DNA of 64,000 bases from Acinetobacter populi (lineage in GTDB: Bacteria > Pseudomonadota > Gammaproteobacteria > Pseudomonadales > Moraxellaceae), in contig NZ_NEXX01000001.1 in assembly GCF_002174125.1 (NCBI RefSeq), positions 496,001-560,000 on the forward strand, in the 5' to 3' direction. The notes under the pieces are model-generated. The model did not search any database and was not told where the DNA came from. It saw only the letters and a program-made list of their open reading frames with translations. Shown here in pieces: positions 36,340-49,088 of the stretch. The translations under genes and the position numbers were made by a program. How positions within the stretch are numbered: the first letter of the stretch is position 1; every line of letters starts with the position of its first letter.

Positions 36340-37806
36340 ATGACTGACACTTCAAATCAGCATTTACAACGTAAATTAAGTGCACGCCATCTGAATATGA
36401 TTGCCATTGGCGGCTCAATTGGTACCGGCCTATTTCTTGCCTCTGGTTCGACCATTGCCACTGCGGGGCCCGGCGGTGCATTGCTGGCATATGCCCTGAT
36501 TGGTGTCATGATCTACTTCTTAATGACCAGTCTGGGTGAATTGGCAACACATTACCCAAGTTCCGGTGCATTTTTTACCTATGGCAGTAAATATGTAGAT
36601 GAAGGCTTTGGTTTCGCGCTAGGCTGGAATTACTGGTATAATTGGGCAATCACAGTGGCATTTGAACTGGTCGCAGTACAATTTATCATGAAGTTCTGGT
36701 TTCCGGAAATTGCTGGCGTGTGGTGGAGTGTGATCTTCCTTGCCATTATTTTTGCCATCAATGCCATGACCGTCAAAGGCTTTGGTGAAAGTGAATTTTG
36801 GTTCTCCATGGTTAAAGTGGTTGCGATTGTCGTCTTTATTGTCATTGGTTTATTTACCATTGGCAAAATCATGCTGACGCCAGATGTGAGTGTTCTACAG
36901 AACTGGAGCTATGGTGATGCACCCTTTGTCGGTGGTTTACAGGCCATGATCGGGATTGCCATGATTGCAGGATTCTCTTTTCAGGGCACAGAAATGGTTG
37001 GTGTTGCTGCGGGAGAATCCAAGGAACCTCATAAAACCATTCCTTTAGCCATTAAACAGATTTTTTGGCGCATTTTGCTGTTTTATATCCTGTGTATTTT
37101 TATCATCGGTACTTTGATTCGTTATGATAATCCACTACTGATGCATGCCGCAGAAACAGACAACGTGGCACTCTCACCATTTACCCTACTCTATGAACAG
37201 GCAGGATTTGCATTTGCAGCCAGCGTCATGAATGCGGTGATTTTGACCGCTATTCTCTCTGCGGGAAATTCCGGCATGTATTCTTCCACACGTATGCTAT
37301 ACGACATGGCACATCAGGGACGAGCACCCAAAATCTTTGCTCGTCTTGATCATCGCGGTGTACCCATGAAAGCCCTGTACGCCACGACACTGGTTGCTGC
37401 ACTTTGCTTCCTGACAACATTCATTGGCGAACAAACAGTGTTTAACTGGTTACTCAATACTTCCGGTATGTGTGGATTTATCGTTTGGTTAGGCATTGCG
37501 ATTTCCCATTATCGTTTTCGTAAAGGTTATTTGGCACAAGGCTTTAAGCTAGATGATCTGGCATACCGTGCACGTTTTTTTCCCTTTGCCCCGTGGTTTG
37601 CATTTATTCTGTGCTCAATGATTATTCTTGGACAAAACTATCAGGCATTAACTGAGGGTAAAATTGACTGGTTAGGTTTACTGTCAACCTATATCAGTAT
37701 TCCACTGTTTTTAATCATTTGGTTAGGTTATAAATGGAAGAATAAAACCAGAATTATTCCTTATCAACAGATGGATGTCCGTCCATTAAAAATTGATGAG
37801 TCATAA
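36340..37806 (+). CDS. lysP: Amino-acid permease, LysP-like
   Basis: A 488-residue APC-superfamily symporter with 12 membrane segments. The N-terminal LSARHLNMIAIGGSIGTGLF motif is the family signature. The segments GFALGWNYWYNWAI, GFSFQGTEMVGVAAGESKEP, SAGNSGMYSSTRMLYDMA and NTSGMCGFIVWLGIAISHYRFRKGY closely follow E. coli LysP as I remember it, so lysine is the likely substrate. Specificity is inference; no lysine riboswitch is visible, since the gene begins only 18 bases after rsmC. Confidence 0.82.
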   Translation: MTDTSNQHLQRKLSARHLNMIAIGGSIGTGLFLASGSTIATAGPGGALLAYALIGVMIYFLMTSLGELATHYPSSGAFFTYGSKYVDEGFGFALGWNYWYNWAITVAFELVAVQFIMKFWFPEIAGVWWSVIFLAIIFAINAMTVKGFGESEFWFSMVKVVAIVVFIVIGLFTIGKIMLTPDVSVLQNWSYGDAPFVGGLQAMIGIAMIAGFSFQGTEMVGVAAGESKEPHKTIPLAIKQIFWRILLFYILCIFIIGTLIRYDNPLLMHAAETDNVALSPFTLLYEQAGFAFAASVMNAVILTAILSAGNSGMYSSTRMLYDMAHQGRAPKIFARLDHRGVPMKALYATTLVAALCFLTTFIGEQTVFNWLLNTSGMCGFIVWLGIAISHYRFRKGYLAQGFKLDDLAYRARFFPFAPWFAFILCSMIILGQNYQALTEGKIDWLGLLSTYISIPLFLIIWLGYKWKNKTRIIPYQQMDVRPLKIDES

Positions 37807-37820
37807 GCTTGTTCTAATCA

Positions 37821-37858
37821 GCTTAAAATATGGTTAAAATGATAACTATATTTTAAGC
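37821..37858. terminator. Possible convergent terminator, AT-rich hairpin
   Basis: GCTTAAAATAT (37821-37831) pairs with ATATTTTAAGC (37848-37858). It lies in the 46-base gap between lysP and the convergent GGDEF-EAL gene and overlaps the latter's stop codon. The stem is weak in GC. Confidence 0.45.
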
Positions 37859-39916
37859 TTCAAATTTAAAATGCTGTAATGCTTCTGCGGTCATCGGTTT
37901 GGCAAAAAGAAATCCCTGTAATTGCTGACACCCCAATTTAATTAATATTTCTGCCTGCTCAGATGTTTCTACACCCTCTGCAGTTACAGTCAATCCGAGC
38001 TTTGTCGCCAGCTCGATAATACTGGCCAAAATTGTTTCTTCTTTAGAATCTGCAATTAAATTGGTAATAAATTCTTTATCAATTTTCAACTCATCCAAAG
38101 GCAAATCTTTTAAATAAGAAAAACTTGAATATCCTGTACCAAAATCATCAATAGCGATTTTTATCCCCATTTTACGCAATCGTTCAAAGCTTTTAACACT
38201 TAAATCAATATCACGCATTGCCGTAGTTTCGGTAATTTCAATCGAAAGATGTTCTGGATTAATCTGGTAAGTTTGTAATGCATGTTCCAAATTTTCAAAT
38301 AATGCATGATGTTCAAACTGCAATGCGGAAAGATTAATTGCAATCGGATAAAACGGCTGCTCACTTTTTTCCCATACCTGAATCTGATAACACGCCTGCT
38401 GCAATACCCAATATCCGATGGGAATAATTAATCCGGTTTTTTCAGCTTTATCAATAAATAAATCCGGCCCCAGTATACCGAGTTTCGGATGCCGCCATCG
38501 GATTAACGCCTCCACACCACATAATTGTTTTTTATCATTAAATTTTGGTTGATATAACAAAATAAATTGTTTTTCCTCAACAGCTTTATATAAATCATTT
38601 TCCAGTAAAAGTTCACTTTTCAGATGCTGAGCATCTAGTGTTTCGTTATAAACACGATAAGCATTTCTGCCCCGTTGTTTGGACGAATACATGGCAATAT
38701 CGGCATTGACCAATAAATCCTTATAGGTCACGCCATGCTGTGGATAGAGTGCAATACCAATACTTGCAGAAATCGTTACCTTACGCCCACCAATCAAATA
38801 GGTGTGCTGAATCAAGTCCAAAGCATTTTGAGCCATATTAATGGCTTCATTGAGATGCGTTTCTTCAATAATAAATAAAAATTCATCACCGCCAATTCTG
38901 ACCAGTTTATTTTTATGATTTAACAAATTTTGCATACGTTGTACAACCGCAATCAAGAGTTGATCACCGATTTCATGTCCGAACGCATCATTCACCACTT
39001 TAAAACGATCAAGGTCTATATATAAAATGGCAATTTCTTTTCTGGATTTTCGATGACTTGCAATTAACTGCTTAACATATTCTTCTACAAAATTACGATT
39101 GGGAAGTTTGGTTAAATGATCCTGTATGGTTAATTGTGCCAATTGTAAATTTAATTTTTTTAAATCACGACTTTTTTGTTCTAACTTATATTCCAGTAAC
39201 AAAATACATAAACTGACGATAATCACAATGAGGATTAAAAATAGAACAATATAAAATAAATCCTTATAACTAACGTAATTTAAATATTGTAACCGAATGG
39301 TCGCTAAAAGATCCAGATAATTTCCTTGTCGGTTGATATAATACATACCAACAATCCCTAATATAAAAGGCAAAACAATCATGCCTCTGATAATTTTTTT
39401 ACCCTGATATTTAATTTTGTATTTATCATATAATAAAAATGAAATTGCCGCCCCCACAGAAACAGCAAAAATTGAAAATAAAAGTACTGAAGGATTTAAA
39501 ATAGTATTCTGATCTAATATTTTAAAACTCATTAACCCCATATAATGCATTATATAGGTACTTATACCGATCAGTAATGAACCAAAAATTAATCTAATAT
39601 AAGAAAAAATAATACGTGTATTTAACCAAATTGCCAAAGTGTACATAAAAATAGTGATTAATAATGAAAAGAGTAAAACTCTATAATCAATTCCATCATT
39701 TATTGATAAAGGACAAAATAAAATACTAATCGTATTAACAAGCCAAATTAAAAAAGAAAATAGCATGCCAGAAATAACGATACTTAGATTATTTTTATAG
39801 ACCTGTTCTTTTGCAAATGATGTTTGAACCAGTCCAAGCGTGGCATAACACAGCAAAAATGTAATTACTGTAGAAAGTATACTGAGAGAGAGATCACAAT
39901 TAACACCATAGAACAT
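37853..39916 (-). CDS. MHYT-GGDEF-EAL membrane protein (c-di-GMP turnover)
   Basis: A protein of about 687 residues. The N-terminal seven-helix sensor includes a TYIMHYMGLMSF motif (MHYT type, proposed to bind metal or diatomic gas). A short coiled linker leads to a GGDEF domain (YIDLDRFKVVNDAFGHEIGDQL, then an intact GGDEF) and an EAL domain (intact CGVEALIRWRHP, FGTGYSSFSYLKDLPLDELKID, TAEGVET). The inhibitory RxxD site is missing: NHKN stands five residues before GGDEF. Both catalytic motifs are intact, so net direction is unclear. ATG 39916 is chosen over GTG 39928. Monocistronic. Confidence 0.9.
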   Translation of the reverse strand: MFYGVNCDLSLSILSTVITFLLCYATLGLVQTSFAKEQVYKNNLSIVISGMLFSFLIWLVNTISILFCPLSINDGIDYRVLLFSLLITIFMYTLAIWLNTRIIFSYIRLIFGSLLIGISTYIMHYMGLMSFKILDQNTILNPSVLLFSIFAVSVGAAISFLLYDKYKIKYQGKKIIRGMIVLPFILGIVGMYYINRQGNYLDLLATIRLQYLNYVSYKDLFYIVLFLILIVIIVSLCILLLEYKLEQKSRDLKKLNLQLAQLTIQDHLTKLPNRNFVEEYVKQLIASHRKSRKEIAILYIDLDRFKVVNDAFGHEIGDQLLIAVVQRMQNLLNHKNKLVRIGGDEFLFIIEETHLNEAINMAQNALDLIQHTYLIGGRKVTISASIGIALYPQHGVTYKDLLVNADIAMYSSKQRGRNAYRVYNETLDAQHLKSELLLENDLYKAVEEKQFILLYQPKFNDKKQLCGVEALIRWRHPKLGILGPDLFIDKAEKTGLIIPIGYWVLQQACYQIQVWEKSEQPFYPIAINLSALQFEHHALFENLEHALQTYQINPEHLSIEITETTAMRDIDLSVKSFERLRKMGIKIAIDDFGTGYSSFSYLKDLPLDELKIDKEFITNLIADSKEETILASIIELATKLGLTVTAEGVETSEQAEILIKLGCQQLQGFLFAKPMTAEALQHFKFEA

Positions 39917-40268
39917 ACGTTCATCCACAAATACTTTTTGTTAGCGACGTGGGAAATAAACTAAATCACGCAGGACTTCCGATTTCTTATGCAAGATTAT
40001 CAGTTGAGAAATTTCATTTACAATAGCGGTTTCTGTTTTCCTAGGCAAGTATTATTTAGTTTAAATGAACTAACTTTAAACATAAATGAGTATAAAGAGG
40101 AAGAAAATAATAAGCCAAAATTCAGCTTATGATATTATTCGAGGGCTCTGGATGATCAGTATGTTTGTATTGCGGGCTAAAATAAAATATAGGAAATATA
40201 ATATTCATATAAAATAAAACCTCTGCAATAAATGCAGAGGTTTTGATAAAACCAAATATTTAAACCAA
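39917..40268. other. Intergenic region between ilv terminator and the GGDEF-EAL gene
   Basis: AT-rich sequence with no supported gene. A plus-strand open frame at about 40087-40215 (some 42 codons, starting MSIKRKKIIS) lacks a ribosome site and was not accepted. The region holds the promoter of the minus-strand GGDEF-EAL gene and, at its right end, the ilv operon terminator. Confidence 0.5.
40216..40244 (-). terminator. ilvIHC operon terminator
   Basis: AAAACCTCTGCA and TGCAGAGGTTTT form a perfect 12-bp stem (40216-40227 with 40233-40244) around ATAAA. On the minus strand it is followed by TTTTATTTTAT. It lies just beyond the duplicated ilvC end, not beyond the real ilvC stop. Confidence 0.85.
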
Positions 40269-40316
40269 TTAGTTTTTATCTTTATCGATAATTTTGTTGG
40301 CTTTAATCCACGGCAT
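40269..40316 (-). pseudogene. Duplicated 3' end of ilvC (remnant, 48 bases)
   Basis: On the minus strand this stretch reads [15 protein letters not shown] followed by TAA, exactly the end of IlvC. It matches the true gene end at 40381-40428 at 44 of 48 bases. All four differences are at third codon positions and synonymous. There is no reading frame joining it to a start codon in IlvC frame; the next upstream bases are unrelated hairpin-rich sequence. It is followed directly by the operon terminator, suggesting this was the ancestral gene end. Confidence 0.85.
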
Positions 40317-40380
40317 GAGCGAGGATTAGCAGAGCACCGCTCTGCCTGAGCGCAAGGCTCTAACAATCTCTAAGATAAAT
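40317..40380. repeat. 64-base hairpin-rich segment between the two ilvC ends
   Basis: It contains GCAGAGC-ACC-GCTCTGC (a perfect 7-bp hairpin) followed by GAGC/GCTC pairing around GCAAG. It has higher GC than the surrounding intergenic DNA. The segment separates the true ilvC stop from the duplicated ilvC end and looks like a REP-type element or the remnant of an insertion. Confidence 0.6.
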
Positions 40381-41409
<1,029 letters not shown>

Positions 41410-41424
41410 CTAAAATTCTGTTTA

Positions 41425-41485
41425 AATCTCTCCTGAACAGCACCACTGTACCTACCCTTTTCAAATCGGGAATTGAGGAGAGATT
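41425..41485 (-). repeat. Inverted repeat in the ilvH-ilvC intercistronic gap
   Basis: AATCTCTCCT (41425-41434) and AGGAGAGATT (41476-41485) are exact 10-bp reverse complements enclosing 41 bases. They fill most of the 96-base space between ilvH and ilvC. There is no T tract. The structure could protect the ilvC message or adjust ilvC expression relative to ilvIH. Confidence 0.55.
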
Positions 41486-41493
41486 CAGGTTTA

Positions 41494-41985
41494 TTAAATA
41501 CTTAAAATCTTTTCACCACGGGCAATACCCGATACACCTGAACGTACCACTTCTAAAATGGTATTTTCCGCCAGCGCATCAATAAAGCCATCCAGTTTTT
41601 CGGTTGTGCCTACGATCTGAATGGTATAGGTATTTGGTGTCACATCAACAATTGAAGCACGGAAAATATCTGCTGTGCGCTTAATTTCCGAACGTGCTGC
41701 ACCTAATGCCTTGACCTTAATCAGCATCAGTTCACGCTCGATATGTGCTCCTTCAGACAAATCGACAACCTTAACCACTTCAACCAGCTTATTCAGTTGT
41801 TTGGTGATTTGTTCAATCTTGTGTTCATCGCCATGTGTTGTCAGGGTCAGACGTGATAGGGTTTCATCTTCTGTGGGTGCCACATTCAATGTTTCAATGT
41901 TATAACCACGTTGACTAAATAACCCCACCAAACGAGAAAGCGCACCTGATTCATTTTCAATGAGTACGGAAATAATATGTCTCAT
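41494..41985 (-). CDS. ilvH: Acetolactate synthase small (regulatory) subunit
   Basis: A 163-residue regulatory subunit conferring valine feedback inhibition on the large subunit. The N-terminal ACT domain is HIISVLIENESGALSRLVGLFSQRGYNIETLNVAPTEDETLSRLTL, followed by a C-terminal domain with LMLIKVKALGAARSEIKR and VVRSGVSGIARG. The ATG overlaps the ilvI stop (TAATG), so the subunits are translationally coupled. Confidence 0.96.
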   Translation of the reverse strand: MRHIISVLIENESGALSRLVGLFSQRGYNIETLNVAPTEDETLSRLTLTTHGDEHKIEQITKQLNKLVEVVKVVDLSEGAHIERELMLIKVKALGAARSEIKRTADIFRASIVDVTPNTYTIQIVGTTEKLDGFIDALAENTILEVVRSGVSGIARGEKILSI

Positions 41986-43709
41986 TAGGTACGCTCCCCT
42001 TTATGTAACCACATATCCTTCATAGATTGACCAGCAACCTGCATTGGATAAACATGTTCGGTACGATCAACCATGACATTGATAAATACACATTTGTCAT
42101 TGATGTTCATGGCTTGTTCAAGCTTCGCTTCAAGTTCATCAGCATGATCAATCTGAATACCAATATGACCATAAGCTTCCATTAACTTAGGAAAATCAGG
42201 TAATGATTCAACATATGAACTGGAGTGACGACCTTCGTAGTTCATGTCTTGCCACTGTTTTACCATACCGAGCGCGCGGTTATTCAGACATAAAATTTTG
42301 ACATTCAAGCCATATTGCTTACAGGTTGAAAGTTCCTGAATACACATTTGAATAGATGCTTCACCCGTAACACAAACCACTTGCTGATCCGGTTTGGCCA
42401 GTTTGGCTGCCATTGCATACGGCAAGCCGACCCCCATAGTTCCCAGACCACCAGAGTTAATCCATTGACGTGGATGTTTGTATTTATAATACAGCGCAGC
42501 AAACATTTGATGCTGCCCAACATCAGAAGTAATAATGGCATCACCATGTGTTACCTTATATAAGGCTTCAATCACCTGTTGTGGCTTCATTGAATTGTCA
42601 GTGGCATGTTGATAACGCAACCCATGTACTTTGCGCCATTCATCAATCTGCTTCCACCAATTGGCAATCGCCTCACTGTTTGGTTTTGACACATTGAGCT
42701 GTTTCATTTGTGCCAGCATTTCCTGTAATACAGGTTCAACTGCACCAACAATTGGAATATGCGCTGCAATGGTTTTGGAAATCGTTGCCGGATCAATATC
42801 AATATGAATCACGCGGGCATTGGTACAGAATTTTGCAGGATTGTTGGTCACACGATCATCAAAACGTGCACCAATAGCAAAAATCAGATCGGCATTATGC
42901 ATGGCCATATTGGCTTCATACGTGCCGTGCATCCCCAGCATACCAATAAACTGCTGATCATCACCCGGAAAACCGCCCAAACCCATCAAGGTATTGGTCA
43001 CTGGGAAACCGAGAATATGTGCAAGTTCGGTTAACAATGCTGATGCATTGCCCTGTACCACACCACCACCGGAATAAATTACCGGACGTTTTGCGGATAA
43101 AAGCTCATCAATGGCTTTACGAATCTGACCTGAATGACCACGATTTGGTGGCTGATAAGAACGTAACTTAACTTTCTCAGGATATTCGTAGGCGAATTTT
43201 TCCGCTGGATTGGTGGCATCTTTTGGAATATCAACCACAACAGGACCCGGACGACCACTGGCAGCAATATAAAATGCTTTTTTAATAATCGAAGGAATTT
43301 CACTCGCGTGACGCACCTGGAAACTATGTTTTACGATTGGACGGGAAATCCCCACCATATCAGTTTCTTGGAATGCATCTTCACCAATCAAATGACTTGC
43401 CACCTGACCAGAGAGGATCACCATCGGAATGGAATCCATGTATGCAGTCGCAATCGGTGTGACCGTATTGGTTGCGCCCGGACCTGATGTGACCAGTACC
43501 ACACCGGTTTTGCCTGTGACGCGGGAATAGGCATCTGCCATGTGACCAGCAGCTTGCTCGTGCCGCACCAGATAGTGATCAATTTTATCTTGTTGAAATA
43601 GCGCATCGTAGATATGTAATACTGCGCCGCCTGGATAACCAAAAACGTGTTCAACACCTTCGTCCGCCAAAGCACGAACGAGCATTTCTCCACCAGATAG
43701 AAGTTCCAA
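41985..43709 (-). CDS. ilvI: Acetolactate synthase large (catalytic) subunit
   Basis: A ThDP/FAD enzyme of about 574 residues that condenses pyruvate with pyruvate or 2-ketobutyrate. It has the catalytic Glu in [33 protein letters not shown], the FAD region [21 protein letters not shown] and the ThDP motif beginning [17 protein letters not shown] 43709 ([10 protein letters not shown]) has AGGGTG six bases upstream; GTG 43718 is an in-frame alternative adding three residues. First gene of ilvIHC. Confidence 0.95.
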   Translation of the reverse strand: MELLSGGEMLVRALADEGVEHVFGYPGGAVLHIYDALFQQDKIDHYLVRHEQAAGHMADAYSRVTGKTGVVLVTSGPGATNTVTPIATAYMDSIPMVILSGQVASHLIGEDAFQETDMVGISRPIVKHSFQVRHASEIPSIIKKAFYIAASGRPGPVVVDIPKDATNPAEKFAYEYPEKVKLRSYQPPNRGHSGQIRKAIDELLSAKRPVIYSGGGVVQGNASALLTELAHILGFPVTNTLMGLGGFPGDDQQFIGMLGMHGTYEANMAMHNADLIFAIGARFDDRVTNNPAKFCTNARVIHIDIDPATISKTIAAHIPIVGAVEPVLQEMLAQMKQLNVSKPNSEAIANWWKQIDEWRKVHGLRYQHATDNSMKPQQVIEALYKVTHGDAIITSDVGQHQMFAALYYKYKHPRQWINSGGLGTMGVGLPYAMAAKLAKPDQQVVCVTGEASIQMCIQELSTCKQYGLNVKILCLNNRALGMVKQWQDMNYEGRHSSSYVESLPDFPKLMEAYGHIGIQIDHADELEAKLEQAMNINDKCVFINVMVDRTEHVYPMQVAGQSMKDMWLHKGERT

Positions 43710-44057
43710 CGTATTCACCCTAGACTTTCTGGATATAACAAAACAGTTTTGTTACATCATATTCATAAACAGTTTTGACAGGCTGATACCAGCTGTCGGA
43801 TTCAGATTTAGATAATTTTTACCGTGACAGTAAAACACATATATAGGAAATGTAGTAATGTTAGTCTACACTTCTTAAAGAGCAATTTTGGGATGTAAAA
43901 CATACTCTTATCAATCATCTGCCCGTCTAGAGCCCAGATGTTTATCACGGCTATGTTTTGAATTCGAAGGGTGATCGAATCAATACATAAAACTAAAGCG
44001 AGCATTTTTGATGCTATCGACCCGAAAGTCAAGCAAAATAACGGTTTTTTCAAATGA
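43710..44057 (-). promoter_or_regulatory. Long putative 5' leader of ilvIHC
   Basis: If transcription starts from the extended -10 at 44058-44063, the leader is about 340 bases. It contains an open frame from an ATG at about 44005 down to 43808 (about 65 codons, starting MLALVLCIDSIT, rich in Leu/Ile/Val) but without a ribosome site. Two structures follow: GACAGCTG/CAGCCTGTC near 43778-43798 and AACAAAAC/GTTTTGTT at 43738-43754. None has a terminator T tract. Attenuation is only a possibility. Confidence 0.35.
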
Positions 44058-44066
44058 ATTATAGCA
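44058..44066 (-). promoter_or_regulatory. Candidate extended -10 promoter for ilvIHC
   Basis: On the minus strand the sequence TGCTATAAT matches the extended -10 consensus (TGnTATAAT). The -35 position is poor (TCTGAG), which an extended -10 can tolerate. It is the best promoter-like site between ilvI and the divergent DUF4124 gene. Confidence 0.42.
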
Positions 44067-44228
44067 AATACTCAGCCATACTCAGAATGACAATATTTCC
44101 GCCGCAAGAAAATAACGCCAGCACCGTGATAACCCATAAAATTTATGCGAAATAAATGTATTCTTGATCAATTTCATTTAAAATAAAATGCAACGGCATA
44201 TATCTTAATCCTCCGAGAGCATCGCATC

Positions 44229-44594
44229 ATGTCATTACAAAAAAAACAGATTATTTATTGCGTACTTGGCTTTTTTTTATTTATTCCCTTCCATAGTTAT
44301 GCGCAAAATTTTTATAAATGGGTAGATGCCAATGGCTCTACACATTATACCGCCACGCCACCGCCCAAAAATGCAAAAAAAATAAGTAAAGTAGCCACCT
44401 ACAATGATACGCCAAGTGGCAGTAGCTATATTCCACCAGCAAAAAATGCAAATGCAGAAGTACCACAACAACAAACACCATCGGGTAATCCAACACCTGC
44501 CAACCAAAACGAACGTATTCCTTTACCATCACAACAGCAAAATTCAGGCACGAATCAACCATTGATCATTCAGAACAATAATACTGCGCTTTAA
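44229..44594 (+). CDS. DUF4124-domain exported protein
   Basis: A 121-residue protein. A signal peptide covers about residues 1-25 (ending FHSYAQ). A DUF4124 domain directly follows (NFYKWVDANGSTHYTATPPP), then a low-complexity tail rich in Pro, Gln and Asn. DUF4124 domains are small periplasmic modules of unknown function. It is located between the divergent ilv operon and leuS and followed by a terminator, so it is probably transcribed alone. Confidence 0.8.
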   Translation: MSLQKKQIIYCVLGFFLFIPFHSYAQNFYKWVDANGSTHYTATPPPKNAKKISKVATYNDTPSGSSYIPPAKNANAEVPQQQTPSGNPTPANQNERIPLPSQQQNSGTNQPLIIQNNNTAL

Positions 44595-44609
44595 GCTGAC
44601 ATAATTTAT

Positions 44610-44650
44610 AAAAAATGCGCAGGATTCAACCGAATGACAGCGCATTTTTT
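44610..44650 (+). terminator. Terminator before leuS
   Basis: AAAAAATGCGC (44610-44620) pairs with GCGCATTTTTT (44640-44650) across a 19-base loop, and the T run continues to 44652. Confidence 0.75.
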
Positions 44651-44702
44651 TTGATTTTGCGCTATGCTGTGCAACAAAATTTTTGATGTTAATTTGACTT
44701 AA

Positions 44703-47330
<2,628 letters not shown>

Positions 47331-47466
47331 AACCCACCCTCCCTCTTTTTAAATGTTGTGTCATTATGAAAGGAGGGAGAATTCTCGCGCATATCATCTT
47401 TCAACTCATGCTGTTTTACACTGTTATAAAGCGTGATGAAAGAGATCAAAAGATAGAGGAAACAAC

Positions 47467-47988
47467 ATGCACTTATCTCAACGTTTCGCAACAATCGTTC
47501 TAACTTTAGGCTTAAGTGCAAGCTTGGTAGGATGTGGTTTCCATTTACGTGGTACACAGGTTTCTGCCTTACCACAGGAATATAAATCCATTCGTCTGGA
47601 TTTAATTGAAAAAGCTGAACCACTGAAAAACCCGTTATCTGTCTATCTTGCCGATCTTGGCGCACAAGTAAATCAAGCAGATGCAACCTCCATTTTACGC
47701 ATCAATAACTATGAGCTACGTAGACAGTTATTTAGTGGGAAACTGACCGAAGTCCAGTTGCGCTTGTCTGCAACCTTTACCATTGAAAATGCTCAAGGTG
47801 AACAGTTGACTGCACCACGTACTGTCATTGCACAACGTAGTTATCAATACGATATTGCAAGTGTGAATACCGAACGTCAGGAAGAACAATATTTAATTAA
47901 AGTCATGCAGGATGATGTTGCACAACAGATTGTGCGTCAATTGCATGCGAATCGCTTGCCTCAGGCACAAGTTGATCAGGCACAATAG
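47467..47988 (+). CDS. lptE: LPS-assembly lipoprotein LptE
   Basis: A 173-residue outer-membrane lipoprotein (lipobox ASLVGC, lipidated Cys23) with the LptE start GCGFHLRGT and a two-layer alpha/beta domain. It plugs the LptD barrel and helps insert LPS/LOS. GAGGAA lies seven bases before the ATG. It follows leuS after a 136-base gap containing an imperfect CCCTCCCTCTTT/AAAGGAGGGAG stem, and precedes holA by nine bases. Confidence 0.93.
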   Translation: MHLSQRFATIVLTLGLSASLVGCGFHLRGTQVSALPQEYKSIRLDLIEKAEPLKNPLSVYLADLGAQVNQADATSILRINNYELRRQLFSGKLTEVQLRLSATFTIENAQGEQLTAPRTVIAQRSYQYDIASVNTERQEEQYLIKVMQDDVAQQIVRQLHANRLPQAQVDQAQ

Positions 47989-47997
47989 TTTTTTATT

Positions 47998-48987
47998 ATG
48001 AAACTGGATTATACCCAAGCATTAAATCGAATCACGCAGGTTCAGGGCGTATGGTTAATGCATGGGAATGAACCTTTACTTGAACAAAATCTTATCTCTG
48101 CGCTACGAAAACACTGGCAGCAACAAAACATTGAACGCCAGCGCTTTGATTTACAAAATGTAAATGACTGGAAACAGATTTTTTCTGCCCTAAACAGTTT
48201 GTCTTTGTTTTCGACCCAGCTCGCCATTGAAGTACATGGCAACATCAAGCCAGATGCACAAGGCTTAAAACAGCTCAAAGCATTTCTTCAAAATCCGCAA
48301 GACAATGTTCTGGTGATTATCTTTCCCAAACAGGAAAGCCAAAGCCTAAAATCTGCATTTTTTCAAACCATCGAAGCCAATGGAACATTAATTGGCTTAA
48401 CCGCCTATAGTCGACAGGATCAACAGCGAATTTTACAGATCGAAGCAGAAAAAATGGGAATTCAACTGACTTCCCAAGCTTGGCAATGGTTACTGTATCA
48501 TCATGAAAATAATTTATTATCCGCACGTAACAGTTTAATCAATGTTGCAGATAGCTTTAGCGAATTAGAACAAATAGACATTGAACAATTACAACAAAGT
48601 CTGCAAGATCAATCGCGCTATAGTACCTTCGATCTAGGGGATGCCTGTTTAAAAGGTGACTTGGCTCAGGCCATAAAAATACTCAACTTTTTACTGGAAT
48701 CTGGAGAAGCACATGCTTTAATTTTTTGGGTATTACAAAAAGAAATGCGTTTGCTATTACAATTATTCGAACAACCACAAAATGCATTACAACTGGGCAT
48801 CTGGAAAAATAAAATTGCACTGTATCAACAGGCACTGCGACGTTGTAATCCCTCACAACTGATTACTTGGTCAAGCTTGTTGTTACGAACAGATAATGCC
48901 ATCAAGGGCATTGGTCATGAGAATAGTCAGGACTTATTATTACAGCTGGTTTGTGCTTTATCAGGAAAGCCTGTTCTAACCCTATAA
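47998..48987 (+). CDS. holA: DNA polymerase III subunit delta
   Basis: A 329-residue clamp-loader subunit that opens the beta clamp. The AAA+-like fold starts with WLMHGNEPLLEQNLISALRKHW. Conserved parts include SLSLFSTQLAIEVHGN and KSAFFQTIEANGTLIGLTAYS, and the C-terminal collar domain is helical (LGDACLKGDLAQAIKILNFLLESGEAHALIFWVLQKEMRLL). No ATPase motif is expected in delta. It starts nine bases after lptE. Confidence 0.92.
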   Translation: MKLDYTQALNRITQVQGVWLMHGNEPLLEQNLISALRKHWQQQNIERQRFDLQNVNDWKQIFSALNSLSLFSTQLAIEVHGNIKPDAQGLKQLKAFLQNPQDNVLVIIFPKQESQSLKSAFFQTIEANGTLIGLTAYSRQDQQRILQIEAEKMGIQLTSQAWQWLLYHHENNLLSARNSLINVADSFSELEQIDIEQLQQSLQDQSRYSTFDLGDACLKGDLAQAIKILNFLLESGEAHALIFWVLQKEMRLLLQLFEQPQNALQLGIWKNKIALYQQALRRCNPSQLITWSSLLLRTDNAIKGIGHENSQDLLLQLVCALSGKPVLTL

Positions 48988-49088
48988 ATAGATGTAATTA
49001 ATTCTTATTGTTATTTCTCAAAATTCATGTTTTATTCTCAATTGATATTTATACTACAACCAATTCCAATATTTTGATTGAAAACACT

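Noticed and set aside
40087..40215. About 42-codon frame starting MSIKRKKIIS
   Set aside because: No ribosome site, and AT-rich composition equal to the surrounding non-coding DNA.
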